Assembly (NCBI GenBank): GCA_019090795.1
Contig: JAHRVG010000029.1
Location: 39,992 to 103,991, forward strand
Origin: Paracoccaceae bacterium
GTDB lineage: Bacteria > Pseudomonadota > Alphaproteobacteria > Rhodobacterales > Rhodobacteraceae
Direction: 5' to 3'
Length of the DNA stretch: 64,000 nt
Positions 9,343 to 17,518 of this stretch are shown piece after piece. The translations under genes were made by a program, and so were the position numbers. Each line of letters begins with the position of its first letter. Within the stretch, counting starts at the first letter, position 1. Under the pieces are notes generated by a model. That model searched no databases. It was not told the origin of the DNA and saw only the letters and a program-made list of their open reading frames with translations.

Positions 9343-9870
9343 TTAGTCTCCTGCGGTCATATCAGAGGATTCAACGACCATGTCTTCATTGGTAAAGGGG
9401 CGGCGGATAAGCTTGAGCAGTAAAACGACGGTCAGCAAGCCACAGCCAATTGGCAAAAAGAAACGCCCCGGCCACAGTGCGACACTGAACATGCCCATAG
9501 AATATTCACCGACTTCGAATTTTTCCAACGCGTCAAACCAAGTACGATAGGTCAGCAGCGCCAAATAGAAGGTTGAAAACGTCAGTGCTATCACATCCAG
9601 AACTGTCTTGCCGCGATCCGGCAGCAGGGAATAGATGACATCAACATGAATATGCCCGTTTTTCTTCTCAACAAAGGCAAGTGGCAGAAACACCAGTGCG
9701 ACCATGTAATAGCCGGATACGATCTCAACTGTGCCCGGTAGCGGCTCTGGTGAAAACTGGCTCAATATTACATCAAGCGTCACATGCAGCATCATTGCAG
9801 CTGCAAGGACAATTGAGGCGACCATTAACAGACTTGATAGTGCGTCGGTCACCTTCATTAGTAATTGCAT
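9343..9870 (-). CDS. dctQ: TRAP transporter small permease, DctQ family
   Basis: 175-residue protein with four predicted membrane helices, the small subunit that joins DctM and the binding protein. The pattern of an N-terminal helix (MKVTDALSSLLMVASIVLAAAMMLHVTLDV), EIVSGYYMVALVFLPLAFVEKKNGHIHVDVI and a C-terminal LPIGCGLLTVVLLLKLI helix is typical. A strong GGGGAGGA ribosome site precedes the ATG. It lies 57 bases after the enoyl-CoA hydratase gene, tying transport to the catabolic operon. Confidence 0.9.
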   Translation of the reverse strand: MQLLMKVTDALSSLLMVASIVLAAAMMLHVTLDVILSQFSPEPLPGTVEIVSGYYMVALVFLPLAFVEKKNGHIHVDVIYSLLPDRGKTVLDVIALTFSTFYLALLTYRTWFDALEKFEVGEYSMGMFSVALWPGRFFLPIGCGLLTVVLLLKLIRRPFTNEDMVVESSDMTAGD

Positions 9871-9883
9871 TGTATCCTCCCCG

Positions 9884-9925
9884 TTTTTCTTACTAGTTTT
9901 AATATTTCTTATACTAGTTTTTCTA
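9884..9925 (-). repeat. AT-rich direct repeat with ACTAGT cores before dctQ
   Basis: On the minus strand the unit AAAACTAGTA followed by AGAAA occurs twice about 20 bases apart, between the hydratase stop and the dctQ ribosome site. It stands out as A/T-rich in the operon. It may be an internal promoter, operator or RNA-processing site; no function can be assigned. Confidence 0.4.
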
Positions 9926-9927
9926 TT

Positions 9928-10704
9928 TCAAAGACCATGAAACACCGGCGAACGCTTTTCAAGGAATGATTTGGCTCCCTCGCCGTGATCTTGGCTTTTA
10001 ACGACCTGTCCCTGGGCCATGATCTCGACCTCCAGAAATGCCTCTAGCGACGGTGATTGTGCCATGCGCAGCATTCGTTTGTTGGCAGCAAAGGCAAAGG
10101 TTGGCCCCGCCGCTAGTTCAACGGCGTAATCGCGTGCAGCCTGATCCATATCTTCATCGCTGTGCACCTGTGTCACCAACCCCAGAGACAGCGCCTCATC
10201 TGCGCGCACAGTGCGCGCGCTATAGGCAAGATCAATGGTGCGTTGGCGCCCCAGTTGATTGCTCAGGAAGTAGGCAGCGCCGCCATCCATCGCCAACCCG
10301 ATTTTTTTAAACACCAGCGCCATTTTTGCCGTTTCTGAGGCCACAATCACATCGCAGGCCAGTGCAATGCTCATTCCGATCCCCACTGCAGGGCCGCGTA
10401 AGGCGCAAACCACCGGTTTATTGATGTTGTGAATCGCCAATATCATCTGGTGGGCGCGCATTATCCTGTTTCGATCGCCAACGATGTCATCTTTCCCCAT
10501 CGAGCTGACATCCGCACCGGCACAAAATGCACGGCCCTCTGAGCGCAGCAATACAGCACGCACGGATGTATCGCTATCAAGGCGGCGAAACACCGCCAGC
10601 AATTCGGCGCGCATTTCCAGCGTAAGCGCATTCAGCTTGTCCGGACGATTCAGCGATACGGTTACCAGCCCGTCTTTCTGCTCTACGGTAATTTCATTGG
10701 TCAA
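9928..10704 (-). CDS. Enoyl-CoA hydratase/isomerase family protein
   Basis: 258-residue crotonase-fold enzyme. The oxyanion-hole segment SEGRAFCAGADVSSMG (about residues 58-73) and the second segment ALRGPAVGIGMSIALACDVIVASETAKMAL are clear. The family hydrates or isomerises enoyl-CoA thioesters in the cytosol. In the usual second catalytic region (KKIGLAMDGGAAYFLSNQLG) the position often Glu is Asp or Gly, as in isomerases and dehalogenase-like members, so hydratase activity is not certain. It lies between an acyl-CoA dehydrogenase gene and dctQ in one operon. Confidence 0.88.
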   Translation of the reverse strand: MTNEITVEQKDGLVTVSLNRPDKLNALTLEMRAELLAVFRRLDSDTSVRAVLLRSEGRAFCAGADVSSMGKDDIVGDRNRIMRAHQMILAIHNINKPVVCALRGPAVGIGMSIALACDVIVASETAKMALVFKKIGLAMDGGAAYFLSNQLGRQRTIDLAYSARTVRADEALSLGLVTQVHSDEDMDQAARDYAVELAAGPTFAFAANKRMLRMAQSPSLEAFLEVEIMAQGQVVKSQDHGEGAKSFLEKRSPVFHGL

Positions 10705-10722
10705 TTTTCACCCTCCCTTTTA

Positions 10723-11877
10723 TCAGTCGCGAAAAATCGCGGCGGCGATTGCGTTCTTGTGAATTTGCGTTGTCCCGCCGGTTATGGTCAGCATCCGCAC
10801 ATCGCGCACCATGCGTTCCAGCGGCAGTGATCCGAAATAACCATATCCGCCAAACATCTGCATCGCGTCATGGGTGACTTTCTGGGCCATCTCTGTCGAT
10901 TGCAATTTAGCGATGGAACATAGGATCGGATCAGGCTTGCCCGCGTCGATCATTGACAGTGCGTTATAGCACAAGGCCCGCGCCGCCTCGATTTGAACGC
11001 GCATGTCGGACATCATCCATTGCAGCCCCTGCATTTCAGACAGGGTTTTTCCGAACTGGCTGCGGGTTTTCATGTAGTTCCGCGCCTCGTCAAAAGCGCC
11101 CTCGGCCACGCCAAGCGCCAAAACCCCCATGCCAGTGCGGGTCGCATTATAAACCGCAATCGGTTTGACAAAACCGCTGGAATTTTCTGCCACGCCTTCT
11201 GTTACCAGATGATCTGCAGGCACGAACACATCGTCAAAATGGATCTCGCATTCGTTACAACCGCGTGCCCCCATCTTTTGTTCAAGGATATGGATCGTGA
11301 CGCCGGGGCTATCGCGTTTGACCAGAACCGTACCGACCCCGCGCGCGCCTTTGCTTTCGCAAAAACGGGCATAGACCAGCAGATAATCTGCGCGGTCCCC
11401 GAAAGTGGTAAAAATCTTACCGCCGTTCAGCAGATAGCCGCCATCGGTTTTGCGCACCGAAGTTGTTACTGCCGTGGCATCTGATCCGGCCTGTGGTTCT
11501 GTCCAAGCGATAGAACAATCAATTTCGCCACGCGCGAAACGGGGCAAGAATGCCTGTTTCAATTCTTCCGACCCACAGGTGGCAATGATCCGAGGCGAAA
11601 CGTTCTGGTCATGCACAATCAGCGCGGTGTTGAAATCGACCTTGGCGATTTCCTCGATCACCAGATAGACATCCACCAGCGACGCGCCGTCGCCGCCGTA
11701 TTCCTCGGGGATGGTCATGCCGAGATAGCCCAGATCGGCCAGTCGTTTGTGGTTTTCGTCAGGGTAAACCCCCTCGGCATCCCAACGCGCGGCGGTGTCC
11801 TTGAACACGCCTTGCGCCAGTTTACGGGCGGCATCCTGAAGCGCTATTTGTTCGGTAGACAGGCTGTTAATGTGCAT
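10723..11877 (-). CDS. Acyl-CoA dehydrogenase
   Basis: 384-residue flavoenzyme with the three-domain ACAD architecture. Typical segments are MTIPEEYGGDGASLVD, the FAD/substrate loop IAWTEPQAGSDATAVTTSV, RSQFGKTLSEMQGLQWMMSDM and the C-terminal MQMFGGYGYFGSLPLERMVRDVRM. The residue at the usual catalytic Glu site near the C-terminus is Gly (TITGGTTQIHKN), so the base must be elsewhere, if the enzyme is active. It sits 9 bases from a second ACAD gene, so the two may act in sequence or as partners on the substrate imported by the TRAP system. Oxidation of a short carboxylated acyl-CoA is a guess from context. Confidence 0.93.
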   Translation of the reverse strand: MHINSLSTEQIALQDAARKLAQGVFKDTAARWDAEGVYPDENHKRLADLGYLGMTIPEEYGGDGASLVDVYLVIEEIAKVDFNTALIVHDQNVSPRIIATCGSEELKQAFLPRFARGEIDCSIAWTEPQAGSDATAVTTSVRKTDGGYLLNGGKIFTTFGDRADYLLVYARFCESKGARGVGTVLVKRDSPGVTIHILEQKMGARGCNECEIHFDDVFVPADHLVTEGVAENSSGFVKPIAVYNATRTGMGVLALGVAEGAFDEARNYMKTRSQFGKTLSEMQGLQWMMSDMRVQIEAARALCYNALSMIDAGKPDPILCSIAKLQSTEMAQKVTHDAMQMFGGYGYFGSLPLERMVRDVRMLTITGGTTQIHKNAIAAAIFRD

Positions 11878-11886
11878 CTCGACCCC

Positions 11887-13068
11887 CTAGCCACGCCGCT
11901 GGTTAAAGCTGTGACCATAGGTCAGAGCTGCGATGGTATTGCGCAGGATTTCAACTGTGCCACCGCCGAGCGCAAAACCGCGGGCATCGCGCACCATGCG
12001 CTCCATCGGGTATTCGCGGGTGTATCCATTGTGGCCGTGAATCTGCAGCGCCTCGTTGGTGACTTTCTGCGCCATTTCATTGGCGAACAGTTTGGCCATT
12101 GTAGCATCCATCGGATCGGGAAACCCGTTGGCGGCCTGATGGGTCGCGGCGCGGTAGACCATAAGGCGACCGGCGTGGATTTGGGTGGCCATATCGGCAA
12201 TTTTCCATTGCAGGCCCTGAAATTCGTTAATTGGGCGGCCGAACTGATGCCGCACTTCGCTGTATTCTTTGGCTGCATCAAAGGCACCCTGCGCCAGACC
12301 GATGCACATGGCGGCATTGCCAACCCGTTCCGGGCCAAATGAACTCATCAACAGTCCAAATGATTTGGAACTTTCGGGATTGCCGACAAGCAAAACATCC
12401 TCAGGACCAACGTGGTAGTTTTCCAGCGTGATGTCTGCCTCTGGCAACCCGCGACCGCCCATCTTCTTGGAGATATGGCCGACAGTGACGCCTTTTTTCT
12501 TCATGTTGACGATAAACGCGCCGATGCCTTTGGCGCCTTTTGATCCGGCACAACGCGCAAAAACCATCAGATAATCGGCTACATGGCCGCCGGTGCAGAA
12601 ACATTTCGACCCGTTCAACAGCCAGCCATCGCCATCCTCGACTGCTGTGGTGCGCAGATCGGTGACGGCTGATCCGGCCTCGGGTTCGCTGATTGAAATC
12701 GCAATGAATGTCTTGCCCTGCGCCACGCCTGGCAACAGCCGTTTCTTTTGCTCATCCGTACCCAACTGGTTGATTGCCCGTGCCGGACCGTTCAAATACA
12801 GCTGACACACCAACGATGTGTTAAAACACACCCGCGCCATTTCTTCCAGAAACACAGCGCCCTGAATGATAGGCGCGCCTGATCCGCCGTATTCTTCGGG
12901 AACAAACATGCCCAGATATCCCAGCTCGGCCAGCTTATCGCGGTTTTCGGTGGGGAAGGTTTCGTGTTCATCCCAATAGGCGGCCTTTGCGCTAAATTCG
13001 GTTTCGGCAAGGCGGCGTACCGTATGGCGGAAATCTTCTAGTTCATCATCAAGTTGGAAAGAGACCAT
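11887..13068 (-). CDS. Acyl-CoA dehydrogenase
   Basis: 393-residue ACAD. The ATG at 13068 is preferred over the upstream TTG at 13077 because AAGGA lies about 9 bases before it. Visible motifs: VPEEYGGSGAPIIQG, ISISEPEAGSAVTDLRTTAV, RHQFGRPINEFQGLQWKIADMA and the C-terminal LQIHGHNGYTREYPMERMVRDARG. As in the neighbouring dehydrogenase, Gly replaces Glu in the C-terminal segment ALGGGTVEILRN. It follows the CoA-transferase gene by 12 bases. The two ACADs share general order but are clearly divergent, so they are not a recent duplication. Confidence 0.93.
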   Translation of the reverse strand: MVSFQLDDELEDFRHTVRRLAETEFSAKAAYWDEHETFPTENRDKLAELGYLGMFVPEEYGGSGAPIIQGAVFLEEMARVCFNTSLVCQLYLNGPARAINQLGTDEQKKRLLPGVAQGKTFIAISISEPEAGSAVTDLRTTAVEDGDGWLLNGSKCFCTGGHVADYLMVFARCAGSKGAKGIGAFIVNMKKKGVTVGHISKKMGGRGLPEADITLENYHVGPEDVLLVGNPESSKSFGLLMSSFGPERVGNAAMCIGLAQGAFDAAKEYSEVRHQFGRPINEFQGLQWKIADMATQIHAGRLMVYRAATHQAANGFPDPMDATMAKLFANEMAQKVTNEALQIHGHNGYTREYPMERMVRDARGFALGGGTVEILRNTIAALTYGHSFNQRRG

Positions 13069-13080
13069 CGGGGGCAATCC

Positions 13081-14271
13081 TTATTCTGGGTTTGTGGGTG
13101 CTGGCTTACGGCCTAGCACCTGATTAGTGTGTTCACCGGCATTTGGCGCGCGGCTGGGTTTGGTGCGGGCGTGCCGCGAAAATCGAAAAGGGGAGGCTGG
13201 CACCGGGACCGAACCAAGGCCTGCGTGCGGTTGCTCAACAATCATGCCACGTTTGACCATGTCGGGATCGCGGGCGATCTCGCTGATCTGGCGCACGGGC
13301 GCAGAGGGAACATTGGCCTGATTGAGGGCGGCGAAAACCTGCTCCCGCGTTTGTGTTCCGGTCCAGGCGCCGACCAGCGCATCAACCTCGGCACGGCGCG
13401 CTGTGCGTTCGATATTTCCCGCATAACGGGGATCGGTGGCCAGATGCGGCGCACCCATAGCCCGCGCCATCGCGGCCCAATGGCGATCGGTAAGGCACAT
13501 GATCGAGACCGACCCGTCCGTAGTGGGGTAAATATCATAAGGCGTAACTTCGAGTACGCCCTGACTGTTGCCCGCGCGGGGTACAAAGTTATCTGGGTTC
13601 AGCAGATAGCTGGAAATATTAGAGGCCAGCGCGTGGTGCGCTACGTCTTGCATTGCCACCTCTACTTTTTGGCCGATACCGCTGTTGCCTCGTTCCAGTA
13701 GGGCCGCCAGGATGCCGCCATAAAGATGTACACCGGTCAGAAAGTCGGTGATCGCAGCGCCGGATTTCAGCGGTGGCCCATCGGCAAAACCGGTGATCGA
13801 CATCAACCCGGAAAAGGCCTGTATGGGGAAATCCATCGCCGGGGCATCATGGCATTCAGAATCAGCCGCATAACCCTTGCCAGAGCCGTAAACCAGCCGT
13901 GGATTGAGCGGATGTATTACATCCTCAAAGCCCAGACCCAACCGTTCCATGGTGCCGGGCCGGAAATTCTCGATCAAAACATCGGCATCTGCCACCAGAT
14001 CCAGAAACGCCTGACGGTCCGTTTCGTCATGTAAATCAAGGGTGACGCTTTTTTTGTTTGAGTTTAGCATCATCACCGCCGGGTTTTCCCCGGCACGGGT
14101 TTTGAAGCGGATCGGATCACCGGTTGGCCCTTCGATCTTGATCACCTCGGCCCCCAGAAACCCGAACAGCAAACCACAATACGGGCCGAGGTAAACCTGC
14201 CCCATGTCAATCACCTTGATGCCGTCAAGCGGTTGGCCGGTTTGTGGCGTTTGTTCGGAACTCTGGGCCAT
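13081..14271 (-). CDS. Class III CoA-transferase (CaiB/BaiF family)
   Basis: 396-residue enzyme that moves CoA between carboxylates through an aspartyl-CoA intermediate. The N-terminal LDGIKVIDMGQVYLGPYCG and LGAEVIKIEGPTGDPIR, plus NKKSVTLDL and ENFRPGTMERLGLG, are hallmark segments. Asp147 in APAMDFPIQAFSG is the probable nucleophile. It is encoded 3 bases after the first hydratase gene of the operon and would activate the acid brought in by the TRAP transporter. Specificity cannot be read from the sequence. Confidence 0.92.
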   Translation of the reverse strand: MAQSSEQTPQTGQPLDGIKVIDMGQVYLGPYCGLLFGFLGAEVIKIEGPTGDPIRFKTRAGENPAVMMLNSNKKSVTLDLHDETDRQAFLDLVADADVLIENFRPGTMERLGLGFEDVIHPLNPRLVYGSGKGYAADSECHDAPAMDFPIQAFSGLMSITGFADGPPLKSGAAITDFLTGVHLYGGILAALLERGNSGIGQKVEVAMQDVAHHALASNISSYLLNPDNFVPRAGNSQGVLEVTPYDIYPTTDGSVSIMCLTDRHWAAMARAMGAPHLATDPRYAGNIERTARRAEVDALVGAWTGTQTREQVFAALNQANVPSAPVRQISEIARDPDMVKRGMIVEQPHAGLGSVPVPASPFRFSRHARTKPSRAPNAGEHTNQVLGRKPAPTNPE

Positions 14272-14274
14272 TGT

Positions 14275-15045
14275 CTAGCGTCCTTTGAAAACGGGTTTGC
14301 GTTTCTCTAGAAATGCTGAAACCGCGTTCTGGTGATCCTCTGTTTCCATGATGTAGGCCTCGCCCACAGCTTCCAGCTCCAGATAGGAGGCGAAATCAAT
14401 ATCCATGCCCCGGTTCAGCATTGCCTTGCCTAGGCCAAAGGCGCGGGTTGGTCCTGCGGCTAGCTTTTCCGCCAGCGCCATGGCTTCGTCCAAGATGGTT
14501 TCAGAGGAGTGAACCGCATGTACGATGCCAAGATTTTGCGCTTCTTCGGCGCCAATTGTTTCCGCCAGAAAAAACATCGCCTTGGCACGTTGGGTGCCAA
14601 TCATGCGTGCCAGCAGATACAAACCGCCACCATCGGGAACAATAGCCACGCGCGAATAGGATTGGCAAAACTTGGCCAAAGGCGACGCTAAAATCAGATC
14701 GCCGAGCAGTGCCAGATTGAACCCTACTCCGTATGCAGGCCCGTCCACCGCAGCAATAATCGGCTTTTCTAGATCATAGAATATTCGCGTGACACGGTGC
14801 TGTTGCTTTAGGCGATCCCGCATTTCAACCGGCGTTGCTTTAGCAAAAGAACTGATATCGCCACCTGAACAGAACGCACCGGGCCCACCGGAAAACACTA
14901 CGGAACGCACATCAGGGTCGTCGCGCACTTCGGTAGCGATTTTTTCCATTTCCAGACGCGCCGTGTAATTGAGGGCATTGCGCTTTTCCGGAAAGTCGAT
15001 GGTCATCACCCCGACGTTTCCGATTTTCTCATATCTCAATGGCAT
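14275..15045 (-). CDS. Enoyl-CoA hydratase/isomerase family protein
   Basis: 256-residue crotonase-fold protein, first gene of the eight-gene minus-strand operon. Oxyanion-hole segments are GGPGAFCSGGDISSFAKA (about residues 53-70) and AVDGPAYGVGFNLALLGDLILASPLAKFC. The following VAIVPDGGGLYLLARMIG has Asp where many hydratases have Glu, a feature also seen in isomerase-like members. The gene faces the divergent nitronate monooxygenase gene across a 343-bp region that holds two copies of a palindromic operator, so both operons are probably controlled together. Confidence 0.88.
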   Translation of the reverse strand: MPLRYEKIGNVGVMTIDFPEKRNALNYTARLEMEKIATEVRDDPDVRSVVFSGGPGAFCSGGDISSFAKATPVEMRDRLKQQHRVTRIFYDLEKPIIAAVDGPAYGVGFNLALLGDLILASPLAKFCQSYSRVAIVPDGGGLYLLARMIGTQRAKAMFFLAETIGAEEAQNLGIVHAVHSSETILDEAMALAEKLAAGPTRAFGLGKAMLNRGMDIDFASYLELEAVGEAYIMETEDHQNAVSAFLEKRKPVFKGR

Positions 15046-15239
15046 TGAAACCTCCCCAGATCTCCGCGCGGTGATTCGGCTAAAAATTTTGCAAGCAGGC
15101 GCAAGTCAGCAGGCAAAAATGTCTAGTAACTGTTCGCAAATCTGTGCCTTTCCTCGTGTTTAAGGTGACGCCAGAACATGCATCCGAAAAATTGAATCGT
15201 TTCATTCAGGCTAGCAAACAAGACAGCTTGCATCTAGTA

Positions 15240-15261
15240 TTATTTCTAACAAATGTTTGAA
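15240..15261 (+). promoter_or_regulatory. Operator copy 1, TCTAAC-N4-type palindrome
   Basis: The repeat includes TTTCTAACAAATGTTTGAAA, an imperfect palindrome with core AACA-AA-TGTT. It matches the 56529 and 60194 sites (TCTAAC-N4-GTTAGA) in the left half and most of the right. Probably bound by a dimeric regulator, TetR-like by symmetry, encoded outside the window. Confidence 0.65.
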
Positions 15262-15285
15262 ACACGCCCTATCAACGCAAATGTG

Positions 15286-15307
15286 TTATTTCTAACAAAT
15301 GTTTGAA
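15286..15307 (+). promoter_or_regulatory. Operator copy 2, identical to copy 1
   Basis: Exact 22-base copy of the element at 15240, with starts 46 bases apart (between four and five helical turns). Two tandem sites in one divergent region suggest cooperative binding or separate control of the two operons. Confidence 0.65.
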
Positions 15308-15326
15308 GTACCCTTTACCAACGGAA

Positions 15327-15347
15327 ATACAACCTATACCGTTGTAT
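15327..15347 (+). promoter_or_regulatory. Inverted repeat upstream of the nitronate monooxygenase gene
   Basis: ATACAAC and GTTGTAT form a perfect 7-bp inverted repeat around CTATACC. It differs from the two upstream palindromes and may be a site for another regulator. Confidence 0.4.
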
Positions 15348-15388
15348 GGCCGTACCTTTAACCTCTGTAACTAAAGGATAAAATAACA

Positions 15389-16360
15389 ATGTCGTTCCAC
15401 CCCGCTTTTGAAAACCTGCGCTTGCCGGTTGTCTGTTCGCCGATGTTCATCATCTCGACGCCAGAATTGGTTATTGCACAATGCAAGGCCGGCGTGGTCG
15501 GGAGCTTCCCGGCACTGAACGCCCGCGAGGCCAAAGGCGAGCCGCCAATGCTGGAAACCTGGCTGCGTCAGATCACCGAAGAGTTGGATGCGTACAATCA
15601 GGAAAACCCTGATGCTCCGGCTGCCCCTTTTGCCGTGAACCAGATTGTGCACCGCTCGAATGACCGGATTGATCGGGACGTGGAGATTTGCGCCAAATGG
15701 AAGGTGCCGCTGTGGATCACCTCGCTTGGTGCACGTGCAGATGTTAATGAGGCTGCGCATTCTGCGGGCGGGTTGGTGTTGCACGACGTGATTAATAATC
15801 GTTTTGCCCATAAGGCGATTGAAAAAGGTGCCGACGGGTTGATTGCCGTTGCAGCAGGTGCCGGAGGGCATGCGGGTAGCGTCTCGCCTTTGGCACTCAT
15901 TCAGGAAATCCGTAGTTGGTTTGACGGGCCACTGTTGTTGTCTGGTTCCATTGCCACTGGGGATGCAATTCTCGCAGCCCAAGCAATGGGGGCCGATTTG
16001 GCCTATATCGGCTCTGCGTTTATTGCCACGAAAGAGGCCAACGCCGAGGAAGCATTCAAACAGATGATTGTGGATTGCAGCGCTGACGATGTGGTTCTGA
16101 CCGATTATTTCAGTGGTGTGAACGGAAACTACCTTAAGCCTTCGATCGCCCTTCAAGGGCTGGATCCGGATAATCTGCCAAGTCAGAAAAAAAGCATGAA
16201 CTTGTCATCGACGGATGAAACGCCAAAAGTATGGCGCGACATTTGGGGATCGGGGCAGGGGATTGACCCAGTGAAATCCGTGGTCTCTGCGGGCGATTTG
16301 GTGGCGCGGTTGTCGCGGGAATACTACGCTGCGAAGCAGCGGATAGCGGCATTGAAATAG
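15389..16360 (+). CDS. Nitronate monooxygenase-like FMN protein
   Basis: 323-residue TIM-barrel flavoprotein of the nitronate monooxygenase/2-nitropropane dioxygenase family. Residues 154-168 contain the FMN-phosphate/catalytic segment AVAAGAGGHAGSVSP with His161, and LLLSGSIATGDAILAAQAMGADLAYIGSAFIAT closes the FMN site. The N-terminus LRLPVVCSPMFIISTPELV is typical. It heads an operon with two acyl-CoA dehydrogenases and an SDR, so its real substrate may be a CoA-linked or metabolic by-product rather than a nitronate. AAAGGA lies about 10 bases before the ATG. Confidence 0.85.
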   Translation: MSFHPAFENLRLPVVCSPMFIISTPELVIAQCKAGVVGSFPALNAREAKGEPPMLETWLRQITEELDAYNQENPDAPAAPFAVNQIVHRSNDRIDRDVEICAKWKVPLWITSLGARADVNEAAHSAGGLVLHDVINNRFAHKAIEKGADGLIAVAAGAGGHAGSVSPLALIQEIRSWFDGPLLLSGSIATGDAILAAQAMGADLAYIGSAFIATKEANAEEAFKQMIVDCSADDVVLTDYFSGVNGNYLKPSIALQGLDPDNLPSQKKSMNLSSTDETPKVWRDIWGSGQGIDPVKSVVSAGDLVARLSREYYAAKQRIAALK

Positions 16361-16395
16361 GCAGCGCGACATGTGCAAAAACAAAAGGCAGAAAA

Positions 16396-17517
16396 ATGAA
16401 TTTTGATTTTTCAGACGACCAAGAGGAAATCCGTCAGGCGGTGGCGAAGCTGTTGGATGGGCATACTTCATTCGCGAAATCCCATGAACTGCTGGATGCG
16501 GGAGCGGGGTTTGACCGGGATCTCTGGGCTAAACTGGCCGAGGGCGGTTGGCTGGGTGTCACCATTCCCGAGGTGCATGGTGGTTCTGGTATGGGGGCGG
16601 TTGAGCTGGCGATACTGGCTCAGGAAATGGGCCGCACTCTGGCCCCAATCCCCTTTGGTGCGGCGCAATATCTGGCGATTCCGGCACTGGTAGAGTTCGG
16701 CAGCGATGCCCAACAAGCCGCGCTGTTGCCAGAAATGGCTACGGGTCAGAAAATTGCCACGGTAGCCTTGGCTGAGACCTGCGGTTTTGCGCCGGGTGCG
16801 GTTGCCGCCAAAGTGGTTGACGGGCGTATCAGCGGGGTGAAATCCCCTGTTTCCGATGGGGCTGTTGCTGATGTTGCCATTGTCGCGGCGCTGGATAAAA
16901 ACGATGCACCGGGTTTCTATATTGTTGATCTCAAGGGAGAGGGTGTTCAGGTTGAACCTCTTGTCGGCATGGATCCGACTCGCCCGCAATCTCGCCTTGT
17001 TTTTGCAGGCGCTGAGGCGGATCAATTGGCTGGCGCCAACGCTGCTGCGATTGATCGGTTAATGGATGGCGCGGCGGTTCTGGTGGCGTTCGAACAACTG
17101 GGTGTTGCGGGGCAGGCCTTGGATATTTCCACTAAATACGCGCTGGAACGCACCGCTTTTGGCCGCCCGATCGGTAGCTTTCAGGCGCTCAAACATCGTA
17201 TGGCCGATATGTTTGCCAAGATCGAACTGGCGCGCTCCAATGCCTTTTTTGGCGCTTGGGCGTTGGCCGAAAATGATGAACGCCTGCCCGAGGCCGCAGC
17301 CTGCGCCCGCCTGACAGCCCTTGAGGCCTGCCAGTTTGCTGGTGAAGAAGCGATCCAGATTCATGGTGGCATTGGCTATACTTGGATTGCCGACCCGCAT
17401 TTGTTTTTGCGTCGCGGCTGGCACCTGAAGGCAATGCTTGGCCCCACTACGATTTGGAGCGAGCGCTTGGTAAGCGCGCTCAAGGCCCCCGAAACAACGT
17501 CAGCAAAGGCCGTATAA
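16396..17517 (+). CDS. Acyl-CoA dehydrogenase, small-partner type
   Basis: 373-residue ACAD. It has TIPEVHGGSGMGAVELAIL, the shortened middle domain (ALAETCGFAPGAVAAKVVDGRISGVKSPVSDGAVADVAIVAA) and RTAFGRPIGSFQALKHRMADMFAKIELARSNAFFG, then IQIHGGIGYTWIADPHLFLRR. The usual EPxAGSD loop and the C-terminal GGTxEIQ segment are absent (LGPTTIWSERLV instead). Such degenerate ACADs pair with a canonical subunit in heterotetramers known from steroid side-chain degradation, and the next gene, one base downstream, is such a canonical ACAD. Loss of independent activity is an inference. Confidence 0.9.
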   Translation: MNFDFSDDQEEIRQAVAKLLDGHTSFAKSHELLDAGAGFDRDLWAKLAEGGWLGVTIPEVHGGSGMGAVELAILAQEMGRTLAPIPFGAAQYLAIPALVEFGSDAQQAALLPEMATGQKIATVALAETCGFAPGAVAAKVVDGRISGVKSPVSDGAVADVAIVAALDKNDAPGFYIVDLKGEGVQVEPLVGMDPTRPQSRLVFAGAEADQLAGANAAAIDRLMDGAAVLVAFEQLGVAGQALDISTKYALERTAFGRPIGSFQALKHRMADMFAKIELARSNAFFGAWALAENDERLPEAAACARLTALEACQFAGEEAIQIHGGIGYTWIADPHLFLRRGWHLKAMLGPTTIWSERLVSALKAPETTSAKAV

Positions 17518-17518
17518 C

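Larger units (their letters stand above)
15046..15388. promoter_or_regulatory. Divergent control region with repeated palindromes
   Basis: 343 bases without a gene between the minus-strand hydratase operon and the plus-strand monooxygenase operon. It holds two identical 22-base repeats at 15240-15261 and 15286-15307, a separate 7-bp inverted repeat at 15327-15347 and a possible hairpin over the downstream ribosome site at 15355-15377. The lack of coding potential and the dense symmetry fit a two-way promoter region. Confidence 0.7.

Noticed and set aside
11611..12342. 243-residue plus-strand open frame opposite two acyl-CoA dehydrogenases
   Set aside because: Crosses the boundary of two certain genes and has no family resemblance.
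13129..13701. 190-residue plus-strand open frame opposite the CoA-transferase
   Set aside because: Antisense shadow of a well-conserved enzyme.
15240..15307. Possible CRISPR from two 22-base identical repeats
   Set aside because: Only two copies with a 24-base gap, no cas genes, and the unit is a palindrome shared with promoters elsewhere, so an operator fits better.
15371..16156. 261-residue minus-strand open frame opposite the nitronate monooxygenase gene
   Set aside because: Antisense shadow; no ribosome site or recognisable motif, while the plus-strand protein has the complete FMN motifs.
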